From Cyathus striatus (Eukaryota > Basidiomycota > Agaricomycetes > Agaricales > Nidulariaceae), in contig JAOVFP010000015.1 in the NCBI GenBank assembly GCA_025738555.1, forward strand, positions 1,178,001 to 1,242,000: a stretch of DNA of 64,000 nt, read 5' to 3'. Below are positions 11,952 through 22,934 of this stretch, piece after piece. The first letter of the stretch is position 1. The number at the start of each line of letters is the position of its first letter. The notes beneath the pieces are model-generated. The model ran no database searches. It had not been told where the DNA came from and saw nothing but the letters and a program-made list of their open reading frames with translations. The position numbers and the translations under genes are program-made.

Positions 11952-12717
11952 TGTTACATACCAATTCCCTTCCTACTGGGAAACAAATGCGAAGACACCC
12001 GGAGGGCATGGGAGAACTATAATGGAAACCTGAAGTGAGTATGGGTGCAGAAACGTAGAGCAGGAGTGCGGAAAGAACCGTGGCTTCAGCTTGTGTGTTG
12101 TGCCGCCTGAATATCCCCAGGGAAAAGTTCATATTTCGAGGAAGATGATATTCAACAAAGGAAAATGTTCCAGAGTATAAGAGAAGGCTTCGCCACTATG
12201 CTAGGTAGTGGGAGAGAAACCCGAAGGAAAACCTGGAGCGGGTTTTGGAACTTAGAAGTAGGAAGAAGTATATGAGGTTTATACAAATACTGAAGACTAC
12301 TTATTACATCTGGAAGACTACTTATACTAAGTAGGAACCTGTAGGTATGAATGTAGAAGTATAATACAAAGGACAAGTCAAAGGAGTAAGTAGGAAATGA
12401 AGTCTGGGCAAAGCAGAGTAGGGGTGCAAATGATGTGCTCAGAATGAAGAATAAGGAACTAATCTACAAAGGCCATAATGAAATGTATAAGTAGGAATGG
12501 AAGAGAGGAGTAATAGAATGATGACATGGTGAGGCCATCATAAGAGAAAGTATGTATCTGGGATACCCGATGGAAAACCCGACAGGTTCCGGGTACGTTC
12601 CCAGGCAGAAACATCGGGAAGTATAAACCCGAAGCGGGTACATTCCGGGAATGGACTGGGTATGTTGGAAGGTCACATGGGAACATTGGCACAATGTATC
12701 TGGACATGGATATAACA
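11952..12717 (-). mobile_element. Solo LTR1, copy 2, complete (766 bp)
   Basis: Plus-strand ends are TGTTACATA... and ...TATAACA, so both ends are TGTTA/TAACA. The 5-bp sequence ATTAT lies directly on each side (11947-11951 and 12718-12722). Removing LTR plus one ATTAT rejoins the copia RNase H frame (...RYAI then MLGGAAIAWSSKKQ). This is a textbook solo LTR. Comparison with copies 1 and 3 places its transcription orientation on the minus strand. Confidence 0.95.
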
Positions 12718-12968
12718 ATTATGCTGGGTGGTGCAGCAATTGCTTGGAGTTCCAAGAAGCAAACTGCCATTGTGCTAGCTTCAACTGAAGCCAAATATAG
12801 TGCTGCTGCACATGCAACATGTCAAATCATTTGGCTCAGAAATTTATTTCAAGACTTATACCATCAACAAGTCAAGCCAACAATGTTGTATTGCAACAAT
12901 CAATCTATGATCACACTCACTCAAGATCCACAATTTCATGTGCAGTCAAAACACTTTGATGTACAGAA
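12718..12968 (+). pseudogene. copia RNase H domain, middle part
   Basis: The frame reads MLGGAAIAWSSKKQTAIVLA, then STEAKYSAAAHA and IIWLRNLFQDL, then YCNNQSMITLTQDPQFHVQS and KHFDVQN. This is the canonical Ty1/copia RNase H with the STEAEY-type motif. It is cut at 12969 by the satellite-carrying element; the frame resumes at about 14095. Confidence 0.9.
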
Positions 12969-12969
12969 T

Positions 12970-14094
12970 GAGCTCTTTACACTTAGCCAGGTGTTCTGTA
13001 CAGATCTGCGCAGAATCTGTGTGGAATCCATATGGAATTTTTGGAATCTGTGCAGAATCTGCACAGATTTTTTTCTTTTTGGCAGAGGTTTTTTTGGGTC
13101 TGTGCAGATTCTGCACAGAATCAAAAATTCCATGCAGATTCCGCAGAATTCTGCATTACAGACCTGAAAAATTCTGTACAGATTCTGTACAGAATCTATA
13201 CAGAATCTTATTATACTTATTTCCTTATGGAAAATTAGAATAGAGAATTTTGTGACACTAAGGGTTGAGTGTGACACTAAGCATTAAGCATGACACTATG
13301 CATTGAATGTGACACAAAGAGTTGGTTAAGTGTGATACTAAGGGTTAAGCATGACACTATGCATTAGGTGTGACACTAAGTGTTGAGTGTGATCCTCTGC
13401 ATTAAGCACGACCCTCTGCATTAAGTGTGACACTCTGCACTGAGCATGACACTAAGGGCTAAGCATGACACTAAGGGTTGAGTGTGACACTAAGTGTTGA
13501 GTGTGACACTGTGCATTAAGCATGACACTATGCATTAAGTGTGACACTAAGGGTTGAGTGTGACATTAAGTGTGACCCTCTGCATTAAACATGACACTGT
13601 GCATTGAGTGTGACACTAGGGGTTGAATGTGATACTAGGGGTTGAGTGTGACATTAAGTGTGACCCTCTGCATTAAGCATGACACTGTGCATTGAGTGTG
13701 ACACTAAGTGTTGAGTGTGACACTAGATTGAGTGTGATACTATACATTAAGCATGACACTATGCATTGAGCATAATGCTATATATTGAGTTTATCATAGA
13801 TTTCATGTAGTGTCACACTTTCCATGTAGGGTTACACTTGACACCTGTAACAAGGCAGAAATGGAGACAAGATGGTGGTAGGAATGAGATGATATTATAA
13901 ATTAACAGTTTTAATAGTATTCATTGTGATTTGAAAGAGGAAAATTAAGGTATTAAATAGATCTTACAGATTCTACATAAATCTACACAGAATCCATGCA
14001 GAATATGTATGGAATCTGTATAGAATAATCACCTCTAATAATAATAATAACCACTATATAAATTCTGTATGGTATCTATACAGGTCTGTACAGA
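12970..14094. mobile_element. Satellite-carrying TIR element, copy 1
   Basis: The left end GAGCTCTTTACACTTAGCC matches (inverted) the right end of copy 2 at 25617-25647. The body has an outer part crowded with CAGATTCTG-like palindromes (12990-13215), a 19-bp satellite array (about 13246-13795) and a second outer part ending ATACAGGTCTGTACAGA. Compared with copy 2, about 25 bp of the right terminus is missing. The element sits within a copia RNase H codon run; GTACAGAA occurs at both junctions. Confidence 0.8.
13246..13795 (+). repeat. 19-bp satellite array A
   Basis: This is a tandem array of a 19-bp unit (consensus TGACACTAAGGGTTGAGTG) with many variants, such as CACTATGCATTAAGCATGA, roughly 29 units long. 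The same satellite is found in reverse orientation at about 22935-23645 and 25095-25375. Confidence 0.9.
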
Positions 14095-14245
14095 ACCATT
14101 TTGTTAGAGAAAAAGTTGAAAATTCTATTATTGAATTAATCTATTGTCCTACTGATGAAATGACTGCTGACATCTTCACCAAGGCACTAGCTAAACTGAA
14201 GCATGAAAAGTTTAGGCAAGCCTTAGGCCTACTTCCAGCTTGAGG
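14095..14245 (+). pseudogene. copia polyprotein C-terminus
   Basis: The frame resumes with HFVREKVENSIIELIYCP, then TDEMTADIFTKALAKLKHEK and ends FRQALGLLPA before a TGA at about 14240. The TADIFTKAL motif is characteristic of copia C-termini. The TGA overlaps the polypurine tract directly upstream of the LTR, as expected for intact 3' ends. Confidence 0.9.
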
Positions 14246-14250
14246 GGGAG

Positions 14251-14483
14251 TGTTGTAGAGGTTGTGGTCCTCTATGGTGACTTAGCTTACTCATGCACCA
14301 TGTAAACCAGACAAAGTGTATTGGTGTCTATGAGTGTACAAGTGAAAAGTCTGTCAAAATATGTACAAATAGTGGATATATATATACAAGCAATACCTAA
14401 TAGCATTGCCAAACAGTACATAGGCAAACAAGTATGACTAAGCAATAGTAGTATGTAAGCAGCACCTGATACAGTGCCTTACA
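14251..14483 (+). repeat. Predicted 3' LTR of the copia element
   Basis: It begins TGTTGTAGAGGTTGTGG immediately after the polypurine tract GAGGGGGAG. The right end is placed at CTTACA (14483) because LTRs end in CA, but no second LTR or target duplication confirms it. On the other strand CAAGGGGGTGGG lies just outside this right end, which could be the polypurine tract of a different, opposite-strand retroelement. Confidence 0.55.
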
Positions 14484-15075
14484 CCCACCCCCTTGAGACT
14501 GAGTCCACATGGTCTGAGACATTAGGAGAGGAGTACTGGGTTACATGGAAGATGGGCCAGGTAGTGGCAAGAGGTGAAGTGGCAGCTAAGGCATCAAGGA
14601 CTGAGGAGGCCATGTACCATCATCCACATCCATTGCTGAAGGGGCCTCATGGCAATCCAACATGGGTGTATCAGGGTCATTAGATCCAGTGACCTCAGGA
14701 GCAACTATTATCATCATACTAGCAGTATAATGGGAGATGGCAGCAGTACTCAAGGTTGAGCAGGGCCATTGGACCCCAGGTTGAGTGTGGTCTGCAAGGA
14801 CCCACTAGTCCCAGCAACAGGAGGGAGGTCAGGACAAGGGCAATTTCTAAGGTATAGAAAGGTCAATGATTTGGCACATAAGTATCAGCCAAATTTATCA
14901 TTTAACAGCAGTGTTATATGATATGAGATATCATATAAGGACTATGAGTTATGAGTGAGGCATATATTATATGTAGTATACAGGTTACTCATAAAAACTC
15001 ATTACTGTATGATTCCTATTGCTATTGTAATACTAGTATGTGTACTCATAAGTACTCATTACTTTATATTTCCTA
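14484..15075. other. No recognised gene
   Basis: A 69-codon plus frame (14474-14683) is open without motifs. The rest is AT-rich. I see nothing I can name. Confidence 0.3.
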
Positions 15076-15752
15076 CACTGGAGTGCAAAAAGAATGAGCA
15101 CATATTATTTTTCAATATCTCTGTAACAGTTCTATATATTCCTGACATGTAAAATGTGAAAAATAATATACCTTCTTTTCTTTGAAATAGTGGTAAAACA
15201 TTTCCTAAAAAGGAAATTCTCTTGTTATACTAGCAGAAATAAAAATGGCACACTTTTCAGAGGGTTTAAGGAAGCAGCTATGGGACCTGTAAAAAATATA
15301 TGTTATACTACACAATGAACTGAACAAGATGCATTTTAGATCATAGAAATTGATAATGTAGTTCACTACAAAATAAATTCAAAACATGTCAATTTTTGGC
15401 CTGAGAGCCAAAATTTTGCCAAAAACTGATGAATTTTGGACATTTCTTATTTTTGTATCTAGTGATCCACTAGTCATAATTTTATGATCTAAAATGTGCT
15501 GTTGTTAGTTGATGGAGTACTATAACATATATTTTTTCCAGGTTCTGTAGGTGCTTCCTTAAACCCTCTGAAAAGTGTGCCATTTTTACTTCTGCTAGTA
15601 TATCAAAAGAATTTCCTTTTTAGGAAATGCTTTACCACTATTTCAAAGAAAAGAAGGTATATTATTTTTCACATTTTACAGCTTAGGAATATATAGAACT
15701 GTTCCAGAGATATTGCAAAATAATGTGTGCTCATTCTTTTTGCACTCCAGTG
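15076..15752. mobile_element. Palindromic MITE with TA target duplication (Tc1/mariner-like)
   Basis: The ends are CACTGGAGTGCAAAAAGAAT at 15076 and its complement ending at 15752, each flanked by TA (15074-15075, 15753-15754). The two arms pair for roughly 320 bp, so nearly the whole element folds into one hairpin. No coding frame of substance is present. A TA duplication and a long perfect palindrome suit a Tc1/mariner-related MITE. Confidence 0.9.
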
Positions 15753-15759
15753 TATGTTG

Positions 15760-16780
15760 CACAGGACCTTTGGTAAAATGTAGGCCTCTTTCTTCTTCTT
15801 CTTCATGGCTGTCTTGGCCTTCTCAACCACCTTACCCTTCTTCTCCATTGAGGTCTTTGTTTCCTCCACCTCAACATTGGACTTGTTGCCAGTCTGGCTC
15901 TCTGTTCCAGTATGACTCTTGCTTCGAGACTGGCTAGCCTTGCTAGCATTGTCTTCTTCTGCCTTGTTGTTGACCAGAGCCTTGCTCTTTGCTCCCTTTC
16001 ACTGGGAAGTCTGGGTTGCAGGTTTCTTCTTGAGTGGTTTTGGAGTCACCTCTGTTGCATCCTCCAGGTTACTGTTGGTGCATTTTCTCTTCACATTGCT
16101 CTCATTCTCCACCTGGCTGTCACTTTTCTCCACATCTCCTTCTAAACAGTGCAATCTCAATCAGCAATCTGTTCTGGGCTCACGTAAGCACCCACTTGTG
16201 AAGACAACATTACCTCTGGCTGTACTACAGGAGTTGAACCTCCTACCTTCATAGGTCCTAACTCTGCTGCTACTTGCTCAGCCCATCAGCCTCCCTGTGG
16301 TAATGTAAGGACTTTTCCACTAATTCATGACTAAATGACAGAATGCCCAACCTTGCTACTGTCATCTTGTACTCTGAGTGTGGTGCTGGAGAATTGTCCT
16401 GCATTGTCATTTCCCCCATGGGACAACCAGTTAACCTCACTATTGCCTGGGCACCCTAGCCTTAGCCATGTCCTGTTCATTCCCTCATCCACATCCACTG
16501 TGTCTTCCTTTCCCATTCCAGCTTGCTCATTCTCTTTCACCACCTTGTCATCCTCTGCCCTTTCCCTCATCCCTCTGCTTCTCCACTTCCTTGATCCCCC
16601 TCAACTCCTCCTCAAGAGCTTCCAACTTCACCTGTTTCTGGTCAAGTAATTGGAGTTTCTTCTTGTGGGTGGAATTTTGAGTTGATTGTGCAGTGGAAGA
16701 TATTGATGAAGCAGTCACATGATTTCGAGTTAGCATAGTAGGGTAAATATGAGTTTGATTTTTTCCTCCACAGCTGACCT
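15760..16780 (-). pseudogene. Charged, Lys/Glu-rich protein, decayed (unknown function)
   Basis: On the minus strand two open stretches have strongly biased composition. One (about 16780-16550) contains KKKLQLLDQKQVKLEALEEE, which looks like a coiled coil. The other (about 16140-15770) contains NVKRKCTNSNLEDATE, PLKKKPATQTSQ, then a TGA stop, KGAKSKALVNNKAEED and KAKTAMKKKKKEA. The 3' end is cut by the palindromic MITE at 15752. Composition like this is common in N-terminal parts of basidiomycete transposon proteins, but I do not recognise the family. One stop and no clear joining introns argue for a pseudogene. Confidence 0.4.
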
Positions 16781-16787
16781 TTATATA

Positions 16788-17488
16788 TGTCATGTCCTGT
16801 TCCAATCACTAAGGATTGAACCATGGAAGAAAGTCTAATGACAAAGGTAGAGCATGTAAGTACAAGCTCAGGAGTAATGAACAATATACAGGAGTAGTGG
16901 AATGTTAGCTTCAACTTATATGTTGCACCCCTTGAACTTCTCATTCCATATTTAGAACAGGGCAGAGTGAATGATGATATCTTAGAGTTGGTACAAAGCC
17001 CAAGTGAAGGAAAGGGTATTAAAATAGTTGATTCAAAACTGTAGTCTACTTACAATATGAAGTAGTTTATATAGTAATTACTTTGTCCCAGATGTGAAGG
17101 GAGTTAGTGTCTATGGGTTTGTGGCATACTGGGGGATAAGTAACTCCAGAGAATGTAGACTACAGTAGACTAGTTCTAATGCCTCTAGATTACAATCAAC
17201 ATATAACACCGAAGGTAATGATAAGAATAAAGAATAGGGTAAGATAATGAAGAATGGAGTAAAACTAATGGGGACTGGAGTTATGGAATGAACTAGAAGG
17301 AATGGAAAGGCATAGAATGAATAATAGTAATAAAGGGAAGGGACAAGTAAACAGTGACAAGTAAACATTATGTAAGTAAGAGTTCCATATATAACAAACA
17401 TATACAGTCCAGAGGAAACATACAATCCTCAGATGAAAACATAACATTGACTTGTATTGGTCCTAGGGGCTTTGTCACAGATATGACA
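16788..17488 (-). mobile_element. Solo LTR2, copy B, complete (701 bp)
   Basis: Plus-strand ends are TGTCATGTCC... and ...GATATGACA, an inverted TGTCAT/ATGACA pair, flanked on both sides by ATATA (16783-16787 and 17489-17493). A TATA-like TTATATATGG on the minus strand (about 17385-17396) suggests minus-strand orientation. It serves as the empty site showing the insertion in copy A. Confidence 0.9.
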
Positions 17489-17489
17489 A

Positions 17490-17615
17490 TATATCTGGGC
17501 CTAGGCAACATCATGGGTAACCCATGGGTGTCTGGAGCTCGACCCATACCTGTACCCATGCCAACCCATACCCATTCCCACAGGTATGGGTGCCCATGGG
17601 TTTTACTAATACTTA
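17490..17615. repeat. Dispersed TACCCATG-rich module, copy 2
   Basis: It contains ATATCTGGGCCTAGGCAAC, then ACCCATGGGTGTC, CCCATACCTGTACCCATGCC and GGTATGGGTGCCCATGGG. It begins directly at the right edge of solo LTR2 copy B. The GGGCCTAGGCAA edge is partly repeated near 19073 and, inverted, near 31545. Confidence 0.55.
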
Positions 17616-17634
17616 CATATTTCAGAAATTAATT

Positions 17635-18500
17635 CATATCACCTGAAGCAGATGTACAATAATCTTGTGTACTGTACTATTTCGACCAGTTGTTCACTGA
17701 TTTTGGGCATGACCGAAATTTTGAATTCATTGTTTGGTTCAAGGCCCTGTTCAGTACATGACAGGCTTACAATTTGTTTGTGCCCATGTTCATTGTTAAG
17801 AGTTATTCAACAATAATAACTACATGAATATTATTAACAATAGATCTACAATGAGTGAGCAGTGTCCATATAGAAATTTTTGAGAAGAACCACTTACTCA
17901 AATCCACAATGGATTTTTGTCAATTTTAAGCTCTTATTTAGTTGTCTCTACCCTATGTTCGATACTCTCTGGGATGCATGACAAGACTTGAATTTGTTCG
18001 GTTCAGAGACCCTGTGTGATGTGTGACCAAACAATTGGTTGAAATAGTACAGTAATAGCTTATTTTGTACATAGCCAGGACTAGTATTCATACACTAGCA
18101 CATGTAATGTTTGAGTGAAAGCAGCTGCTTTTATTGTGCTATTTCCTGAATATAGGAAATATGAAATGCTTATTTCATAGTACTTGAACCAGATGTGCAA
18201 ATGTCCTGTATAATAGCTCATTTTGTATGTATACTACACAGGTATTTGTACACAAATATTCAAGAGAGTTGAATGAACACTACTGCCTATATTGCACTAT
18301 CTCCAGAATATAAGAGATACAGAATGTCTATTTCATAGCACTTGAACCAGATGTACCAATGTTATGTATAGTAGTTCATTTTGTGCATAGGAAACATGGG
18401 TATAAGTACACGAAAAGACAAAGGAGTTGTGTGATAACTGTTGGTTGTATCATACCATCTTCAGAATATAGGAAATTCTACAAAACATAGAAAAATATTA
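17635..18500. repeat. About 160-bp tandem repeat, three units, split by a MITE
   Basis: The unit can be followed by its phrase ACTTGAACCAGATGTGCAA...CATTTTGTAT at about 17641, 18182 and 18341. The first-to-second distance is 541 bp, but subtracting the 383-bp MITE plus its TA leaves about 158 bp, equal to the second-to-third distance of 159 bp. The array therefore predates the MITE. Confidence 0.75.
17672..18052. mobile_element. TA-flanked MITE family 'M1', copy 1
   Basis: The ends CTGTACTATTTCGACCAGTT (17672) and its near-complement (ending 18052) are flanked by TA at 17670-17671 and 18053-18054. Inner sequence includes inverted CCGAAATTTTGAATTCATTG-type repeats. No coding capacity. Related copies are at 30305-30642, about 31820-32159 and 41656-41930. 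Confidence 0.9.
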
Positions 18501-18960
18501 AATATACATGTATCATGTACAATACATGGTGATATGGAGCATGAAATGTAGTGCATGTAACTATTATTTCACAATGCAATGTTTCTGTAGAAATACAAAA
18601 GGTGTGAGTGTGATACAGAGGAGGAATCCTAATTTATGTGTGCTGGGGAAGAGGCAGACATTATTATTTATAGAACCTGAACAAGATGGCCATAAAATAT
18701 GAATGTAGAGTCATTATGACCGTACAGAAATACACTATCCATATCCATAATATCAAAGAAATACAAAATGAATTGGAGTAGTAACATTAATTTGAATTGC
18801 ATATAGGTATATCACCTAAGCTCAACCCCATGAGCTGAACAGGATGCAAAACTGAGGTTTTGCTTGAAACACAAGCACCAATTACATTAATATACACTAT
18901 AACCTTATACAAATGACTACTGTTGCAAAAATATTATCATTCACATTTTTATTCAATGAA
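18500..18960. other. No recognised gene
   Basis: This is AT-rich sequence with a 64-codon open frame at 18508-18702 and no motif. Confidence 0.3.
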
Positions 18961-19090
18961 CCTCTATGGGTACCTGCAGGTTATGGGTCTTCAAGACCTG
19001 ACCCATACCCATACCTGCTGGTACCCTTACCTATGACCTGTGTGGGTATGGCATACCCATACATTTATCTATCTGGGCCTGATGTCAAAA
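18960..19090. repeat. Dispersed TACCCATG-rich module, copy 3
   Basis: It contains TGGGTACCTGCAGGTTATGG, CCCATACCCATACCTGCTGG and TGGGTATGGCATACCCATAC, ending near TATCTGGGCCTGATG. It matches the general layout of the modules at 9046 and 17490. Confidence 0.5.
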
Positions 19091-19167
19091 CACTGATCAA
19101 TTTTCAGAAAGCCTATTGTTTTGATCACATGCTCAGGCCTCAAGGCTCAGTCTTAAGGGGGGAATAC

Positions 19168-19826
19168 TGTTATATCCTGTATTGTCTACCTCTGGACTCC
19201 TAGTCCCTTACTCCATCTTTGCCTTCATTTACTCCAAACTTTGATTACATTCCTATTATTACTTATTGATTACCATATGTAGTTTACTCATGCTTTCCTT
19301 TCTTCTGTCTTGTCAATCCAGTTCCTTAATATTGTAGAGTACAACTCACAGTGAGTCACTTATCATTCTTAAGTGCACTACTGTCTGTTTCACATTACAC
19401 CGCCATATGTACCCACTTCCCCAACATGTTTTATTATATTTAATTAGGATTAATCTACATTCTTAGGAATTGGTACATGACTGTACTTCTCCACTGGCCT
19501 TGGCCAGCAGCCTTTACTTACTCCAAGTCTCTAGTATTTAAGTAGTACTCAATTTTGTGTTGAACTACATCCTCACCCCTTCATCTGACTTGAGTTACAT
19601 CTCTCATCCTCTGTCTTCTCCTCTTGCCTCTTGTCTTCTCCAAAGGGCTTGCCCTTACTCCGAAATCCAGGACCAGGAATCCCAGGGGTGGGGCACATAA
19701 GCTGAAGCTGAAGTCCTACCCCCTGAGTTATCATTCTCTGCTTTTGTCTCATACTCACCCCTTGCTTCTCCATAGTCACTCTCTCATTCTCCACTGCCAA
19801 GTCAGGCTAGGGGCACAGTCATGACA
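19168..19826 (+). repeat. Predicted LTR 'LTR3' with upstream polypurine tract
   Basis: A polypurine tract CTTAAGGGGGGAATAC (19152-19167) precedes TGTTATATCC, a common LTR start. A TATA-like TATTTAAGTAG lies near 19536, and TCATGACA at 19826 is a possible end. A stretch CACATAAGCTGAAGC is shared with LTR1. The layout is that of a retroelement 3' end, but neither a partner LTR nor a target duplication is visible. Confidence 0.5.
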
Positions 19827-21270
19827 ATTCTTTATATTAATAATAGCTTTACTAGCAAACATATGTACTATATTTTTGTGTAAATTCTATGTAAATAACT
19901 TTTAAAATAAGAATAATCATTGTATGAAAGCATCTAGTTACAACTTAAGATAAAACCCATCTTCAATGTCTTTGTTAATCACTTGTAATTATACCTAATT
20001 AGATGTAACACTAAAGCCCAATGTTGAATTAAGTTAAATATACATAATTACTAGATAATTCACCATAAGTGAATGTAAAACCAAAGCTCCATTGTTGAAT
20101 TAAGTTAAATATATATAATTATGAGACAATTCATGATAATCAAAATACCCAGAATATAATTACATTAACTATGTCTCATGAGAGTAATTTTATGCATTTT
20201 TTATACTAAGCAAATAGCACCTTGTGACAAGAATCAATAATTGTAACTAAGTTATTGTAAATTATGTCTAACTAAACACAGTTAGATATGTTTATATGAA
20301 TTACAATAATTGGTACTAACTAGCATAAATTATGGATCTCAGTTTTTCCTGATGTCTGGTCTAGTAACATCAAGGGACTAGCTATCACTAGATAGGCATA
20401 GAAAAAGGAGAATATATAGGTTTTTTTCTAGTGTGCTCAAAGCTCATCTAGACTAGTATAATACCTAGAAAATATCAGATTTTCTTATATGCAATATCTA
20501 GTGACATCTAGCAACATATAGGTGCACTATAATCTCATCTATGTATTTATAGTTGTATAATTGAGGCTAATACTTATTGAATATGCTTTGAAGAGGGGTA
20601 TTTAAACCAATAAAAAATGTATTATGCATGCAGCTAGAGATACAAATATAATTTACCTATGGACTAAATTACTACTCTATGCACTAATGTTGGTAATATT
20701 ATCTACTATGTGGCTAGCTGTTTAGCATCAGTGACAAAGCACATACCTAGAGCTGATGTATTACATACCAGCTGCAGCTAAAATTAAACATGCCCCAGCT
20801 CCTACCAAAAGTGACATTTCTGCATCTGCTCATTTCAATTCCTTCCAATAACAATATGATGACCACAACACTGACAAAACATCTGAGTCAGTGTAGAAGG
20901 CATGATTTATAGAAAGGAATGTGGTACTTACAAGCATTCATTCCTCCTGGCATCAAATGATTCAGATTCTGCCATGTTTGAGAAACAATAAATCTGAAAG
21001 AGAAAAAGGGACTTAATGGAAATGTGCAAAGTTGCATGTTGTGTTGGTGGGAGAGAAAGAAAGAAAGTTGTCATTCTGCTAGAAGTGCCACAGTTATATT
21101 AGAGAAATGATGAACTTATATTGGAGATGCTAGCAAAAATTACCAAAGTCTTTCACATTGTTGATGGGCCTTCATTTTATTCTTGACTATATGTCCCTAA
21201 ATAACAATAGATGGTGTATAGAGCCTATATCTCACTATGTATCATTAGATTCAGTAGATGGACTTTTCAC
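19827..21270. other. AT-rich, no recognised gene; small duplication
   Basis: The phrase TTGAATTAAGTTAAATATA occurs twice, at 20024 and 20095, within a diverged 71-bp tandem duplication. No open frame above 60 codons with a motif is present. The remainder is AT-rich and uninformative. Confidence 0.35.
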
Positions 21271-21277
21271 TGGGGAT

Positions 21278-21400
21278 GATGACTCATGCATCCTTAATTG
21301 GAGAACAATGCAGAAAAAGAATGACTCATACTTCCTTAACAGGAGAACAATGGACTAAGAAGATGACTCATGCTTCCCCCATTTGGAGAACAATGGAAAA
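21278..21400 (+). repeat. 42-bp tandem repeat, three units
   Basis: Units starting GACTCATGCATCCTTAATTG recur at about 21281, 21323 and 21365. The period is a multiple of three, and an open frame (21158-21358) crosses the first two units and ends within the array. I do not recognise that frame. Confidence 0.8.
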
Positions 21401-21867
21401 GTACTGTAGGACATGATTAGTCAGCAGGAGGATGAAATATATTCCCACTAACTTTAGTTAGTAGAGTTATGGGGCTTGGGCTCCAATATTTTTTGGCAGT
21501 AAATCACATTTTGTTTGCACCTGTTAAATATTTCAGCTTTTCAGCTGCTCCTTCATTCTTCATTTATTTAGTTAACCTCTACATTTGTGCTCATGCACTC
21601 CTCTTATCTTTTTTGGGGCACTGTTTCAACAGTTGGTATCAATTCCCATTCATAGTCATATAGTAGTTCAGATTTTATTTACCAGTGCCCTCTTTTTAAT
21701 GTATTTACATAAATTAACACTTCTGCTTCAACAAGTACTAAGTACTGATGCATGATGCTTTCAGTTATTAAACCTATTGACCTTGTGTTATAGGCACCCA
21801 CATGACCTTCTAACATACCCAGTCCATTCCCAGAACAGACCTGCTATGGTTTTATACTTCCTGACAT

Positions 21868-22176
21868 TGTTGAGATTATCTTATCTCGACAAAAGCGGAT
21901 CAAGCGGATCTTATCTAATCATGGAACTCCATAGTACATACTAGAATCTTCTAGTATGTTTATTCTTAGGTAGATTGATAATACTATACATAGTAAATAG
22001 TTATTTATATACACATCCTGTAGGGTATATAAACCCCCTAGTTTTACACTGTAACAATAAGAAAGTCTTATCTCTTCTTACAGTCACTCTAAGCCTCTAT
22101 CTACACTCTACCTCTCCAGGTGAGCCTATACCCCAGATCAGCAACTGCTCTGTGCAGAGTCCTTGCTGTTTCTACA
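21868..22176 (+). mobile_element. Solo LTR 'LTR4' (309 bp) nested in LTR1 copy 3
   Basis: The ends are TGTTGAGATTATC and TTTCTACA. GACAT lies on each side (21863-21867 and 22177-22181). A clear TATA box GGGTATATAAACCCCC lies at about 22022-22037, placing the element on the plus strand. The short length and promoter layout fit a copia-type LTR. LTR1 sequence rejoins cleanly when it is removed. Confidence 0.95.
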
Positions 22177-22934
22177 GACATTCCTGCCTGGGTTTATACC
22201 CAGAACCCATCAGGTTCTCCTTCAGGTATCTTGGATATATAGTTTCTCTTATGACTGCCTTACCTCATCATTATAGCATTACTCCTCACTTCCATTCTTA
22301 CCTATATGTTTCATTGTGGCCAATGTAGTTTAGTTTATGCCACCATCTTTTATCTTCATTCTGAGCATGTCATTTGTGCCCCTACTCTGCTTTGCCCAGA
22401 CTATATCTCTTACCTATCCCTTTGACTTGTCCTTAGCTCCCTGCTTCTGCATTCATGCCCACAGATTTCTAGTTAGTATATATAGTCTTCCAGATGTAGT
22501 ATTAGTCTTTAGTATTCATATCAAATCTGTACAACTACTTCCTACTCTTGAGTCCAAAAGCTGCTCTGGTTTTTCCTTTGGGTTTCTCTCCCACTGCCTA
22601 GTGTAGTGGTGAAGCCTCTCTCTATACTCTGGAATGTTCCCTTCTACTGGAATGCCTTCATTGTGAAATATGAACCATCCCCAGAAGATATCCAGGCAGT
22701 GCAGCACATACACTAAAGCCACGGTTCATTCCTGCACTCCAGTAATTTACACTCCCTCAAGAGGTCTGTACAGACCTGTATAGATACATATATAATTTAT
22801 ATAGTGGCTATTATTATTATTTGAGGTGATTATTCTATATGGATTCCATACATATTCTACATGGATTCTGTGTGGATTCATGCATTGCTGCCTTGTCACA
22901 GGTGTCAAGTGTGAAACTACACGAAATCTGTGAT

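Larger units (their letters stand above)
9183..14483 (+). mobile_element. Ty1/copia retrotransposon, 3' half, broken by nested insertions
   Basis: Four collinear coding fragments (9183-9640, 11480-11951, 12718-12968, 14095-14243) together follow the order of a copia polyprotein from the reverse transcriptase to its C-terminus. A polypurine tract TTGAGGGGGAG (14240-14250) and a predicted 3' LTR (14251-14483) follow. Interruptions are an unassigned 1-kb piece plus LTR1 copy 1, LTR1 copy 2, and a satellite-carrying element. The 5' part (gag, protease, integrase) is absent from the window side I can read. Confidence 0.85.

Noticed and set aside
13246..13795. Satellite units with AAGGGTTGAG looked telomere-like
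   Set aside because: The 19-bp unit lacks TTAGGG and is bounded by transposon termini inside coding copia sequence, so it is not a telomere or an internal telomere tract.
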